A program made the position numbers and the translations under genes. A stretch of DNA of 36,004 nt from an uncultured Marvinbryantia sp. Lineage in GTDB: Bacteria; Bacillota; Clostridia; Lachnospirales; Lachnospiraceae. Below are positions 7,152 through 15,860 of this stretch, one piece after another. Below the pieces are notes generated by a model. That model searched no databases and was not told where the DNA came from. It saw only the letters and a list, made by a program, of their open reading frames with translations. Each line of letters opens with the position of its first letter. Position 1 is the first letter of the stretch. The DNA lies in NCBI GenBank assembly GCA_934408725.1, contig CAKRVB010000028.1, forward strand, positions 1-36,004, written 5' to 3'.

Positions 7152-8576
7152 TTATTTTACGGTTCTGTTTTCCGGTGCATAGTTCTCATATTTTGGAACT
7201 TTATGTGTCTCACTGGCCCAGACTGCCTCTGCTTCCGGTTTCCAGGTATCTGCATATGCCTTACATTTTTCACAAAGATGCTCTACGCTCTCCGGTGACT
7301 CCAGGTTTGTTCCATGTGCTCCGGTCTCATGTACCATCTTCTGCAGCAGCTCTGGATTCTCCAGCATCGGGCACGGTCTTAAATGATTGCGGTTAAACGG
7401 CTGTCCCTTATGGTAAGCCATGAACAGCGGACTCTGCAGAATCTCCAGAATAGAGGAATCATGAATATTCGCATTAGAGAAATGAATGAATACACATGGT
7501 TCTGCATCTCCGGCTGAATTGATGTGGAAGTAGTTTCTTCCTCCGGCAATACAACCTCCTACGTATTCTCCATCGTTCTGGAAGTCCATTGGATAAAACT
7601 CAATATCCGATTCCATAGAACGTACATAACGAATACGATCAATCATATACTTTCTCTGTTCCACTGTCGGCATCAGTTCCGGTACCGCATTATTTCCAAC
7701 TGGCATATAGTGGAAATAGAATCCAAAACGAGCACCTTTTTCTGAAATCATCTTAAAGAATTCATCACTGGTGACAGCTTCGATATTATTTCTGGTGTAA
7801 CAGATAGAGGTACCAAAGATGATGCCATATTTCTTCAGAAGATCCATCGCATTCATAACTGCGGCATAATGACCTTCTCCTCTTCTGGCATCATTGGTCT
7901 CCGGTGTACCTTCGATAGACAGCATAAAGGTAATATTACCAAGTCTGACTACTTCCTGACACATCTCATCATTGATCAGTGTGGAATTGGTATACAGTGC
8001 AAAATATGCATCGTGATGCTTTTCTGCCAGACGGAAAATATCCTTCATACGAACGGTCGGTTCTCCACCGGTCAGCATATACAGATACGTACCCAGTTCT
8101 TTTCCTTCTGTCACGATCTTATCCATATCTTCAAAGCTCAGACTGTATTTATGTCCATAGGTACCTGACCAGCATCCCTGACAGTGCATATTGCATGCGC
8201 TGGTTGGATCAAACAAGATCAGCCATGGAATATTACAGTTGTAAATCTCACGGTTCTTACGAATAGTCTTTGTTCCGCGGATAAATGCCTCAAATCCAAG
8301 ATTCAATAAAGCAACTTTGGCCACGTTCTTATCGGTTTCATCCAAAATCCGGTTGATATAACGCATCCATTTATTCTCCGGATCTCTCATTGCATTTAAT
8401 ACTTTCTCATATGCTTCGTCTGTAAAGTTATTGCCCCAGAACTGTTTGATAATATCCAGGATCTCTTTATAAGCCTTCTCCCGATCCTTATCAAATTTGT
8501 TCAACATAACATCAACAATTGCTCCGACTGCCTTTCTCTGAATGGCATGTGATGCTTTATCTAATGCAGTGTTCAT
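7152..8576 (-). CDS. Radical SAM protein with SPASM-like C-terminus
   Basis: About 474 aa. A helical N-terminal region of about 110 residues precedes the radical SAM core. The core has the [4Fe-4S] motif CNMHCQGC (Cys128, Cys132, Cys135) and a SAM-binding LTGGEPT. The C-terminus has a cysteine-rich SPASM/Twitch-like part (GGCIAGG, EPCVF, RPCP, HLCEKC) expected to hold extra clusters. There is no precursor peptide gene next to it and the substrate is unknown; peptide, cofactor and lipid modification are all possible. A longer frame to 8630 is rejected because the minus-strand promoter (-10 at 8639-8644) would put the transcription start there; ATG 8576 (or 8588) is downstream of GGAAGGGG. It is divergent from a TetR gene with a palindrome between them. 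Confidence 0.85.
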   Translation of the reverse strand: MNTALDKASHAIQRKAVGAIVDVMLNKFDKDREKAYKEILDIIKQFWGNNFTDEAYEKVLNAMRDPENKWMRYINRILDETDKNVAKVALLNLGFEAFIRGTKTIRKNREIYNCNIPWLILFDPTSACNMHCQGCWSGTYGHKYSLSFEDMDKIVTEGKELGTYLYMLTGGEPTVRMKDIFRLAEKHHDAYFALYTNSTLINDEMCQEVVRLGNITFMLSIEGTPETNDARRGEGHYAAVMNAMDLLKKYGIIFGTSICYTRNNIEAVTSDEFFKMISEKGARFGFYFHYMPVGNNAVPELMPTVEQRKYMIDRIRYVRSMESDIEFYPMDFQNDGEYVGGCIAGGRNYFHINSAGDAEPCVFIHFSNANIHDSSILEILQSPLFMAYHKGQPFNRNHLRPCPMLENPELLQKMVHETGAHGTNLESPESVEHLCEKCKAYADTWKPEAEAVWASETHKVPKYENYAPENRTVK

Positions 8577-8631
8577 AATCCATTCCATCCCCTTCCATTC
8601 TTTTTGTAATACATATGTATCATATTTCATT

Positions 8632-8652
8632 ATTGGGGATTATATCACCAAT
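8632..8652. promoter_or_regulatory. 21-bp palindrome, probable TetR operator
   Basis: ATTGGGGAT-TAT-ATCACCAAT: 9-bp arms with one mismatch around a 3-bp centre. It covers the -10 box of the radical SAM promoter (minus strand TTGTAA 8662-8667, 17 bp, TATAAT 8639-8644). The -35 of that promoter overlaps a plus-strand -10 (TACAAT 8663-8668) for tetR. Binding here would repress the radical SAM gene; autoregulation is likely. Confidence 0.6.
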
Positions 8653-8700
8653 AAAATTATGTTACAATAGTTTTTGAAAAACAAAACAAAGGAGTTAAAA

Positions 8701-9255
8701 ATGTACCATATTAAATCTGATAAACGTTCCCAGACTTCTGCAAAGCTAATCTGTGATGCCATGCTGCGCTGTCTTGACGAGAAACCTTTTTCTGAGATCA
8801 CCATCGTAGATCTGCAAAAAGAATCTACCGTAGGACGTTCCACTTTTTATCGTCTGTTCGACCATACGGAAGATGTTCTGGAATATCTGTATGAGCAGCG
8901 TATCCAGGAAATCTACAATGGATATCATCTGCTCTCTGAAGACAAACGACCGTCTTTCACACTTTATATCCTGAATGATCTATATGCCAATTCTTCTGTT
9001 CTGGAGATACTGATCAAAAACAACCTGATCCGGCCCATGCAAAAGGTTCATAATAAATATATTCCTGTCTATATTCGGGAAGAACTGGGAAATGACAACT
9101 TTCTCTCCATCACGGAGGATTATGCCTGCAGTCTGTTCAGTTCTCTGGTGGTCGGCATCATCTCTGTCTGGATTCACCATGACAAACGGGAAACTCCAGA
9201 AGAGCTGTATCATATGCTGCATATGTATCTGCATACTATGGCACGGATCAGCTAA
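8701..9255 (+). CDS. TetR/AcrR family regulator, divergent from radical SAM gene
   Basis: 184 aa. The N-terminal helix-turn-helix is at about residues 32-60 (ITIVDLQKESTVGRSTFYRL). The rest is a helical ligand domain ending in a typical Firmicute TetR_C-type segment. The start at 8701 has AAAGGAG 6 bases in front; an ATG-less extension to 8674 lacks a site. Divergence from the radical SAM gene and the palindrome at 8632-8652 make it the likely local repressor of that gene (inference). The stop overlaps the convergent DUF3786-like gene by 8 bases. Confidence 0.9.
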   Translation: MYHIKSDKRSQTSAKLICDAMLRCLDEKPFSEITIVDLQKESTVGRSTFYRLFDHTEDVLEYLYEQRIQEIYNGYHLLSEDKRPSFTLYILNDLYANSSVLEILIKNNLIRPMQKVHNKYIPVYIREELGNDNFLSITEDYACSLFSSLVVGIISVWIHHDKRETPEELYHMLHMYLHTMARIS

Positions 9256-9946
9256 GCACCTCCAGTCCAGCCTGCCGGGCAATGGTCTCCAGCAGATCTC
9301 CCTGAAGATAATAGGTGGTCTCAAAATGCAGATAAGACATAGATGCTTTATCCCACAAGATCAAGACCTTAGCCGGAAATTCCTCATCTGCATCCCAATA
9401 CTGAAAAAGTACTGAAAAATATGGCACCACCGGCATCTCCATGGTCAGGTCTGCTCCGGCCAGTCTCGGCTTCTGGATTCCCCCCAGGCTAAGGCAGGCC
9501 TGTCTGATCTCTTCCACTCTTCCAGAGAAAACTTTTTCATATTTATGGGCAAATACTTCTGCGGAAGGGCTGCTTCCGGCTGCCGCAAATCCTGCCACCG
9601 GCTGCCATAGCCCGGTAAACGGTGGCAATGTTTTCTCACCAGAATAACAGAGCAGGTCGTAAATCGTCATGACAATCGTATACTCTTTGCACAGTCTCCA
9701 TTCCCGTTGATCTTCATATTCAATTGCCCCATCTGCCCGCCTGATCCGATAATTTGTCCCAATATAGTTCAGATACAGATATTCTTTATCATGCTCCAAA
9801 CCATATTTTTCTGTCAGCATATTCTGATCATATTTCAAAAAATATTCTCTTCCTATATAAACCTGTTTTTCATAATTAGATTCCACTGCATTCGCTCCGT
9901 TCTTTTTATAAATAATATAGTCATGCCTAAATTTAAAATTATCCAT
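9248..9946 (-). CDS. DUF3786-like protein of unknown function
   Basis: 232 aa, soluble, no signal. The second half resembles DUF3786: DLLCYSGEK, GLWQPVAGFAAAGSSPSAEV, then a WDADEEFPAKVLILWDKAS block and SYLHFETTYYLQGDLLE. Such proteins occur in anaerobes and acetogens, sometimes near corrinoid or Fe-S genes, without known biochemistry. The ATG at 9946 has no convincing ribosome binding site, so expression may be low or a non-ATG start may be used upstream. It converges on tetR with an 8-base overlap of 3' ends and no terminator between them. Assignment to DUF3786 is from pattern memory. Confidence 0.68.
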   Translation of the reverse strand: MDNFKFRHDYIIYKKNGANAVESNYEKQVYIGREYFLKYDQNMLTEKYGLEHDKEYLYLNYIGTNYRIRRADGAIEYEDQREWRLCKEYTIVMTIYDLLCYSGEKTLPPFTGLWQPVAGFAAAGSSPSAEVFAHKYEKVFSGRVEEIRQACLSLGGIQKPRLAGADLTMEMPVVPYFSVLFQYWDADEEFPAKVLILWDKASMSYLHFETTYYLQGDLLETIARQAGLEVLS

Positions 9947-10087
9947 ATTAATGAAAAGGGCGAAATCATATTGACTTCACCCAGTTTTTTTACAAATACT
10001 TTATTTTAACTATACCATAACCTTTCCTTCATTTCTATGAAAAGAAAATAAAATTATTCTTATTGTGATGGGCTGTTTTTGCTGTAC

Positions 10088-10116
10088 TTGACGTTTCTGC
10101 TTATTTACGTTACAGT
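10088..10116 (+). promoter_or_regulatory. Promoter of the M42 peptidase gene
   Basis: TTGACG (10088-10093), 17-base spacer, TACAGT (10111-10116); start near 10123, giving a leader of about 30 bases. Confidence 0.65.
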
Positions 10117-10154
10117 AATCCAGAAGTAATTTTTCACAGGAGAGATTGAATATT

Positions 10155-11192
10155 ATGAATTTTTCACATGCAGAAGAAACGATAAAAGAACTTTGTTATA
10201 AGCTATATTCCATTGACAGTCCCACCGGTTTTACTGACCGTGCCTCGGATTATCTGATTCGTTATACCAGAGAGCTGGGGTATGAATCTTACCGCAACCG
10301 TCTGGGTAACGTGATTGTCCCTGTTTTGGGAAAAGATTCTGAACACAGTGTTGCTTTAAGTGCTCATGTGGACACTCTGGGACTGATGGTTCGTTCCATC
10401 ACCAGCGAAGGATATCTGATGTTTACCACAATTGGCGGTCCGGTACTTCCTTCTCTCGATGGCGAATACTGTCGGATCTACTCTCGCTCCGGAAAAGTAT
10501 TTACCGGAACAGTACTGTCGCTTTCTCCTGCAGTTCATGTCTTTGATGATGCCAATACCCGTCCAAGAGATGACAAAAATATGGCGATACGCCTGGATGA
10601 AGAAGTGCATTCCAAAGAAGATGTACTGGCTCTTGGCATCCAGACCGGTGACTTTATCTGTTATGATCCGAAAACCATATTTACAGAAAGCGGCTTCCTG
10701 AAATCTCGTTTTATCGATGATAAGGCATGTGCCGCCCTGGAACTGACTTTACTTGCATTGATGAGAGAGCAGTCTCTGACACCGGCTCATACCACGTATA
10801 TTTGTTTTTCTACCCATGAAGAAATCGGCTATGGCGGAGCTACTCTTCCGGATGATCTGGATGAACTTCTGGTGGTAGATATGGGATGTATCGGAGATGA
10901 TCTGAACTGTACCGAACAGCAGGTGAGTATCTGTGCAAAAGACAATCTTGGACCGTATGATTACGAAATGACTTCCAGGCTGATTGATCTGTCTGCTGAA
11001 CATGGCATTGATTATGCTGTAGACATTTATCCGCACTACGGTTCCGATGCCGGTCCAATGTGGCGATCCGGCAAGGATACCAAAGCTGCTCTGATCGGTC
11101 CTGGTGTCCATGCTTCTCATGGAATGGAACGGACGCATCTGTCCGGAATGATGGCTGCACTGAAGTTGATGAGTGTATATCTTGGAATCTAA
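10155..11192 (+). CDS. M42 family metallo-aminopeptidase
   Basis: 345 aa, the size of M42 glutamyl aminopeptidase/endoglucanase-M-like enzymes. Metal and catalytic features are visible: SAHVDTLGL (His and Asp), FIDDKACA (bridging Asp), STHEEIGYGG (catalytic and metal Glu) and GVHASHGMERTH (His). It removes N-terminal residues from peptides in the cytosol using two divalent metals. A TTG at 10146 abuts AGGAGAG; the ATG at 10155 has better spacing. It has its own promoter and a terminator. It sits beside the GntR regulator and the opp operon, consistent with degrading imported oligopeptides (inference). Confidence 0.9.
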   Translation: MNFSHAEETIKELCYKLYSIDSPTGFTDRASDYLIRYTRELGYESYRNRLGNVIVPVLGKDSEHSVALSAHVDTLGLMVRSITSEGYLMFTTIGGPVLPSLDGEYCRIYSRSGKVFTGTVLSLSPAVHVFDDANTRPRDDKNMAIRLDEEVHSKEDVLALGIQTGDFICYDPKTIFTESGFLKSRFIDDKACAALELTLLALMREQSLTPAHTTYICFSTHEEIGYGGATLPDDLDELLVVDMGCIGDDLNCTEQQVSICAKDNLGPYDYEMTSRLIDLSAEHGIDYAVDIYPHYGSDAGPMWRSGKDTKAALIGPGVHASHGMERTHLSGMMAALKLMSVYLGI

Positions 11193-11204
11193 GCTGTAAT
11201 CATA

Positions 11205-11251
11205 AAAATCACATGCGCTGAAGTCAGAAATGATTTCAACCATGTGATTTT
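11205..11251. terminator. Bidirectional terminator between M42 peptidase and GntR gene
   Basis: Perfect 11-bp arms AAAATCACATG and CATGTGATTTT with a 25-base loop, T-rich on the plus side (GTTTTATTT) and with TTTT on the minus side. Confidence 0.75.
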
Positions 11252-11267
11252 GTTTTATTTGCGTTAT

Positions 11268-11960
11268 TTATACCAGAATATTTTCCCAATTCTGTCCTAC
11301 TTCTTTTTCAGACAGTCCATCTTCCCTCATACAGCGAAGTATCGTCTTCCAGTAATGAAAAGAGATCTCTTTACAGATTTCTTTGCAGTCCTGTTTCTGA
11401 CAGGCATCCACAATTCTTTTATGGGATGGGTACTGTTTCTGTGCCACCTTCGCCATATCTTCCTCATTGGGATATCCGCCAAGAATCGTTACATAATCCA
11501 GTTCTGCCCACATTTTCTGCAAAGTGTCAAAACCTGCCATTTTCACCAGTTCTTTGTGAAATTCATTATCCAGCGCAATACAATTTTCTGTATCTTCCGG
11601 TGTCAGATTCTGCATCTTATTCAAGATCTGTTCCAGCTTTTTTATTGTTGCTTCCGGGATTTTTCCGTTTACCACCTTCACTGACAGAACTTCATAGCTG
11701 GTACGCATAAAATAAAGTTCATACAGCTCTTTTACTGTCACTTTTCTTACCGAACATCCGACATTTCTGGAATAACGAACAATCCCTTCATTTTCCAGCT
11801 CCCGGAGTGCCTCCCGGATCGGTCCCCGGCTTACACCGAATTCCGCTGCCAGTTCCTGTTCCACAATCCGGTCTCCCGGCTGATACTCATTTTTCCGTAT
11901 CTTTGTCCGGATTGCTTCTGATACGCGCTCTCTCAACGTCTGATAAGTAATTTTTCCCAT
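11268..11960 (-). CDS. GntR family transcriptional regulator, FCD domain
   Basis: 230 aa. The N-terminal winged helix includes GDRIVEQELAAEFGVSRGPI and REALRELENEGIV. The C-terminal FCD ligand domain has the metal-site motif DNEFHKEL and later His residues. FadR/FCD regulators sense small carboxylates or sugar acids, usually through a bound metal. The ATG at 11960 (GAGGA, 5-nt spacing) is preferred over 11972. The gene starts about 20 bases after the terminator of the opp operon, so it may be reached by read-through. The target is unknown; the adjacent opp operon or M42 peptidase is a guess. Confidence 0.88.
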   Translation of the reverse strand: MGKITYQTLRERVSEAIRTKIRKNEYQPGDRIVEQELAAEFGVSRGPIREALRELENEGIVRYSRNVGCSVRKVTVKELYELYFMRTSYEVLSVKVVNGKIPEATIKKLEQILNKMQNLTPEDTENCIALDNEFHKELVKMAGFDTLQKMWAELDYVTILGGYPNEEDMAKVAQKQYPSHKRIVDACQKQDCKEICKEISFHYWKTILRCMREDGLSEKEVGQNWENILV

Positions 11961-11980
11961 AATTTTCCTCATTTACAAAA

Positions 11981-12015
11981 AGTCCGGATGAACTTTTTGT
12001 CTGATCATCCGGACT
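11981..12015 (-). terminator. Terminator of the opp operon
   Basis: 11-bp stem AGTCCGGATGA / TCATCCGGACT with a 13-base loop. Both flanks are T-rich in the direction of transcription (T5 on minus, T6 on plus). It lies 15 bases after the oppA stop codon. Confidence 0.85.
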
Positions 12016-12030
12016 TTTTTATCTCATATC

Positions 12031-13701
12031 TTATTCTGCGTGTGTATAACCGAAGAAGAAGTATCCAAGTGGTGTGTAGGACATACCCTTGATTCCGTCA
12101 GCCAGCATGTATTTCTGTGTATAGAAGTACAGTGGGCAAACGCCATAATCCTGTCCCATCAGCAGATCTTCTGCCTGGTGCATCAGATCCATACGTTCTG
12201 TCTGATCGAAAGTTCCTCTGATCTGGTCAAGCAGTGCATCGTAATCAGCGTTGCTGTATTTTGCATCGTTGTTTCCGCCGCCTGTTTCGAACATATCAAG
12301 GAATGTCATAGGATCGTTGTAGTCAGCAATCCATCCGTTACGTGCGATGGAGTAATCTCCATTCTTACGTGTCTCTACGAATGCAGCCCATTCCTGGTTG
12401 TTCAGAGTAACGGTTACACCAAGTACATCTTCCCACATATACTGCAGAGCTTCTGCAACTGCTTTGTGAGCATCACTTGTATTGTACAGATATTCTACTA
12501 CAGGGAAACCTTCTCCGTCTGGATATCCAGCTTCTGCCAGCAGTTCTTTTGCTTTTTCGCAGTTTGCTTCGTAATCAGCATCTGTTGGTCCATAATAGTC
12601 TCCACCAACAGTACGGAAGTCATCACCGGTTGCGCCTTCTGCGTCATATACACCATAAGGTACATATCCGCCCGCTTCGATCTGACCCTGCTGTGTAACC
12701 TTTTCTACGATATAAGTACGGTCTACAGCCAGTGTGAACGCTTCTCTGACACGAGGATCGTTGAATGGTTCCTGTTCATTGTTGAAGCATACATAGTAAG
12801 TTCCGATGTAGTCCAGGATCTTCAGATCGCCGGATGCTACCAGGCTGGTGATTTCTGCCTGAGGAACGTCTTCGATGAAATCCAGTTCTCCAGAATTGAA
12901 TCCAGATAACATAGCGTTCTGGTCATCCATTAACTTGAATGTAATGGTATCTGGTCCCAGATTGTCAACATCATAATATTTATCGTTCTTAGCAACTACG
13001 ATTTCAGAGTTATGTGTCCATTCGGTCATCTTGTATGCACCGTTGGTTACATAGCTGTCTACATCAAATGTCCACTGATCACCTTTTTCTTCGATGATAT
13101 CTTCACGTACCGGAAGCAGTGCCGGGAATGCGCAAAGTTCTTCAAAGTAAGTAAGGTCTGTGGAAAGAGTTACCTTAAATGTCTTATCATCCACTGCTTC
13201 TACACCAAGTTCGGATGGATCTTTTTCACCGTCAATGATTTCCGGTGCATTTACGACAGATTCGATCATGTAGCTGTAATCAGCTGCTGTAGCAGGATCA
13301 ACCAGTCTTCTCCATGCATAAGCAAAGTCATTTGCTGTTACAGGTTCTCCATCTGACCAGTAAATGTCATCACGAAGGTGGAAAGTATAGCTTACCGTAC
13401 CATCTTCATTTTCTTCTCTGTCATAGCTTTCTGCCTGTCCATAGGTAATTCTGGATGAATCACATGTTCCGTCAGAACCTTCCTGTTCTTCTCCTGTGGT
13501 TTCCCATTTCATCAGACCTTCAAACAGGTGCTGCATCATGGTACCTCCATCCAATGTGGTATTCATCTGTGGATCCATGGTCTGTGGTTCAGAAGCAAGG
13601 TTTACTGTAAGATTAAAGTCTTCAGCATTTGCTGCGAAACCGAACATGGAAGCTGCGATCGCTGTTGTAGCTACGAATGGCAACAGTTTTCTCATTTTCA
13701 T
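12031..13701 (-). CDS. oppA: Oligopeptide ABC transporter, substrate-binding protein
   Basis: 556 aa, SBP family 5. The OppA hallmark runs IYWSDGEPVTANDFAYAWRR, with DPQMNTT and LFEGLMKW near the N-terminus. It captures oligopeptides outside the membrane and hands them to OppBC. The signal peptide (KMRKLLPFVATTAIAASMFG then FAANA-ED) has no lipobox cysteine, unusual for a monoderm binding protein. The ATG at 13701 has GGAGG at 8 bases. It is last in oppBCDFA; a 63-base gap with a small hairpin (13749-13763) precedes it. Substrate could be peptides or a related cation; peptide is favoured from the D-P-Q-N type start and neighbours. Confidence 0.92.
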   Translation of the reverse strand: MKMRKLLPFVATTAIAASMFGFAANAEDFNLTVNLASEPQTMDPQMNTTLDGGTMMQHLFEGLMKWETTGEEQEGSDGTCDSSRITYGQAESYDREENEDGTVSYTFHLRDDIYWSDGEPVTANDFAYAWRRLVDPATAADYSYMIESVVNAPEIIDGEKDPSELGVEAVDDKTFKVTLSTDLTYFEELCAFPALLPVREDIIEEKGDQWTFDVDSYVTNGAYKMTEWTHNSEIVVAKNDKYYDVDNLGPDTITFKLMDDQNAMLSGFNSGELDFIEDVPQAEITSLVASGDLKILDYIGTYYVCFNNEQEPFNDPRVREAFTLAVDRTYIVEKVTQQGQIEAGGYVPYGVYDAEGATGDDFRTVGGDYYGPTDADYEANCEKAKELLAEAGYPDGEGFPVVEYLYNTSDAHKAVAEALQYMWEDVLGVTVTLNNQEWAAFVETRKNGDYSIARNGWIADYNDPMTFLDMFETGGGNNDAKYSNADYDALLDQIRGTFDQTERMDLMHQAEDLLMGQDYGVCPLYFYTQKYMLADGIKGMSYTPLGYFFFGYTHAE

Positions 13702-13748
13702 AGTCTCTTCCTCCATTTCTTTTATGAAATATGATATATGATTGATAA

Positions 13749-13763
13749 ACAGCTCTTTGCTGT
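13749..13763 (-). other. Small hairpin between oppF and oppA
   Basis: ACAGC / GCTGT with a 5-base loop directly after the oppF stop codon. It may protect or process the mRNA so that oppA is made in excess; this is inference. Confidence 0.4.
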
Positions 13764-13764
13764 A

Positions 13765-14799
13765 TTATCCAAGCATGTGGCATGCAGCCCAATGCTCTGG
13801 TGCATGCTCTTTGAATTCCGGCACCTCTTTGCGGCACTTATCTGTCGCATACGGACATCTGGTGTGGAACTTACATCCTGTTGGAGGATTCATCGGAGAA
13901 GGAATATCTCCCTCCAGCATGATACGCTGTCTGGTTCTGCTCAGTTCCGGATCCGGTACCGGCACTGCAGACAGCAGTGTCTTGGTATATGGGTGAATTG
14001 GATTGCGGTTCAGCTCATAGCTCTCGGCAAGCTCCATCATATTTCCCAGATACATAACACCGATACGGTTGGAAATATGACGTACAACAGAAAGGTCATG
14101 GGCAATGAACAGATAGGTCAGTCCCATCTCCTCCTGCATATCTTCCAGCATATTTACCACCTGTGACTGAATCGATACGTCCAATGCGGAAATCGGCTCA
14201 TCACAGACAATAAATTCCGGATTTACCGCCAGCGCTCTGGCGATACCTACACGCTGCTGCTGACCACCGGAAAACTCATGTGGATAACGGTTGGCATGCT
14301 CTGTATTTAATCCAACTTTTCCAAGCAGCTCCTTGATCCGGTCACTGCGGTCAGTCTTGGAAGTATAAAGCTTGTGAATATCCAGTGCCTCTCCAATAAT
14401 CTCTCCTACGGTCATTCGAGGATCCAGACTTGCAGAAGGATCCTGGAAGATGATCTGCATCTTCCGGCGGTATGGAAGCATATTCACCTGCTTCGCCTTC
14501 GGTACCCTGATCTGCTTCAGACTTCCGTCTGCTTCTGTTACCCATGGATTCTGTCCTTCAAAAATGTTCTTTCCATCATAGACAATCTTTCCGGATGTCG
14601 GATCATGAAGCTGTAAAATCGTACGTCCCAGTGTTGTCTTTCCACATCCGGACTCACCTACCAGTCCCAGTGTCTCTCCTCTTCGGATAAACAGAGAAAT
14701 ATCTTCCACTGCTCGAACTCCCGGTCCTTTTAATCCCTTTACCGGAAAGTACTTTTTCAGATGATCAACGGAAACGAGGATATCGTTCTGATTACTCAT
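13765..14799 (-). CDS. oppF: Oligopeptide ABC transporter ATP-binding protein OppF
   Basis: 344 aa. Walker [10 protein letters not shown], signature [14 protein letters not shown], Walker [15 protein letters not shown] and the H-loop [13 protein letters not shown] are intact. The C-terminal oligo_HPY region with [14 protein letters not shown] supplies the Cys-rich motif typical of Opp/Dpp ATPases. With OppD it forms the ATPase pair of the importer. The ATG at 14799 has GGAGGG upstream and overlaps the oppD 3' end by 8 bases; a longer frame to 14856 would overlap oppD by 65 bases. Confidence 0.94.
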   Translation of the reverse strand: MSNQNDILVSVDHLKKYFPVKGLKGPGVRAVEDISLFIRRGETLGLVGESGCGKTTLGRTILQLHDPTSGKIVYDGKNIFEGQNPWVTEADGSLKQIRVPKAKQVNMLPYRRKMQIIFQDPSASLDPRMTVGEIIGEALDIHKLYTSKTDRSDRIKELLGKVGLNTEHANRYPHEFSGGQQQRVGIARALAVNPEFIVCDEPISALDVSIQSQVVNMLEDMQEEMGLTYLFIAHDLSVVRHISNRIGVMYLGNMMELAESYELNRNPIHPYTKTLLSAVPVPDPELSRTRQRIMLEGDIPSPMNPPTGCKFHTRCPYATDKCRKEVPEFKEHAPEHWAACHMLG

Positions 14800-15847
14800 T
14801 TTCTTTTCCCTCCGTTCCTTCTTTTTTCTGTGCCTCTTTCTGTGCATCGATGGCATCCTGCACTCTCAGCCAGCATGCAGCACGGTGATTATCTCCCAGT
14901 TCTACATATGGAGGCATCTTCTGCAGACACACCTTCATAGCATGTTCACAACGTGGTGCAAACGGACATCCTTCCGGCGGATTCAGCATATCGACCGGTG
15001 TACCCTCAATCGGGATCAGACGCTCGTAGCTTTCTGCATCCACACGAGGCATAGACCGGAGCAGTCCCATGGTATATGGATGTCCTGGCTGGTAGAAAAT
15101 ATCATCAACCGGTCCCTGCTCTACCATCTTACCAGCATACATAACCGATACTTTATCACATACTTCTGCTACCACACCGAGGTTATGGGTGATAAAGATA
15201 ATCCCCATGTGATTCTTTTTCTGAAGTTCTTTCATCAGTTCCAGAATCTGTGCCTGAATTGTTACATCCAGCGCTGTGGTCGGTTCATCTGCAATCAGAA
15301 GCTTTGGATGGCAGATCAGTCCCATAGCGATCATCACACGCTGTCTCATACCACCGGAAAGCTCATGCGGGTACTGCTTCATACGCTTTTCTACATTATT
15401 AATACCAACCTGCTCCAGCATCTCCATGGCACGCCTATCTGCTTCTTCTTTGGAAATGCTCTTATCATGGGCACGAAGTGCTTCTGTCAGCTGATTGCCG
15501 ATCGTGTATACCGGATTCAGACAGGTCATTGGATTCTGGAAAATCATAGCCACCTGACTTCCCCGGTAATTGATCATCTCGGAAGGGGATTTTGCCAGCA
15601 TGTCTTCCCCTTCCAGTGTAATGGAACCTTCCATTACTTTACCAGGGGACTGCAGAAGTCCGATAATGGAATACGCCTCTACGGACTTTCCTGATCCAGA
15701 CTCTCCTACAATACCCATTACTTCATCATAATCTACATCATAGCTGATGCCGTTCACTGCTTTTACTTCTCCTGCAGGTGTAAAGAAGGAGACATGCAGA
15801 TTTTTTACTTCTAATAATTTCTGTTTCTTATTATTATCTTCGCTCAT
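14792..15847 (-). CDS. oppD: Oligopeptide ABC transporter ATP-binding protein OppD
   Basis: 351 aa. Walker A GESGSGKS, signature LSGGMRQRVMIAMGL, Walker B LLIADEPTTALDVTIQA and H-loop IFITHNLGVVAEV are present, with the C-terminal CPFAPRCEHAMKVC motif of the family. It is an ATPase subunit paired with OppF. The ATG at 15847 has GAGGAG before it and is 13 bases downstream of oppC. The last 20 residues are Lys/Glu-rich. Confidence 0.94.
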   Translation of the reverse strand: MSEDNNKKQKLLEVKNLHVSFFTPAGEVKAVNGISYDVDYDEVMGIVGESGSGKSVEAYSIIGLLQSPGKVMEGSITLEGEDMLAKSPSEMINYRGSQVAMIFQNPMTCLNPVYTIGNQLTEALRAHDKSISKEEADRRAMEMLEQVGINNVEKRMKQYPHELSGGMRQRVMIAMGLICHPKLLIADEPTTALDVTIQAQILELMKELQKKNHMGIIFITHNLGVVAEVCDKVSVMYAGKMVEQGPVDDIFYQPGHPYTMGLLRSMPRVDAESYERLIPIEGTPVDMLNPPEGCPFAPRCEHAMKVCLQKMPPYVELGDNHRAACWLRVQDAIDAQKEAQKKEGTEGKENE

Positions 15848-15860
15848 GGTGTCTCCTCTC

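Noticed and set aside
12040..12909. 289-codon plus-strand frame opposite oppA
   Set aside because: Shadow of a conserved gene; no motifs and no start signal.
14885..15694. 269-codon plus-strand frame opposite oppD
   Set aside because: Lies entirely over an intact ABC ATPase; composition is not protein-like.
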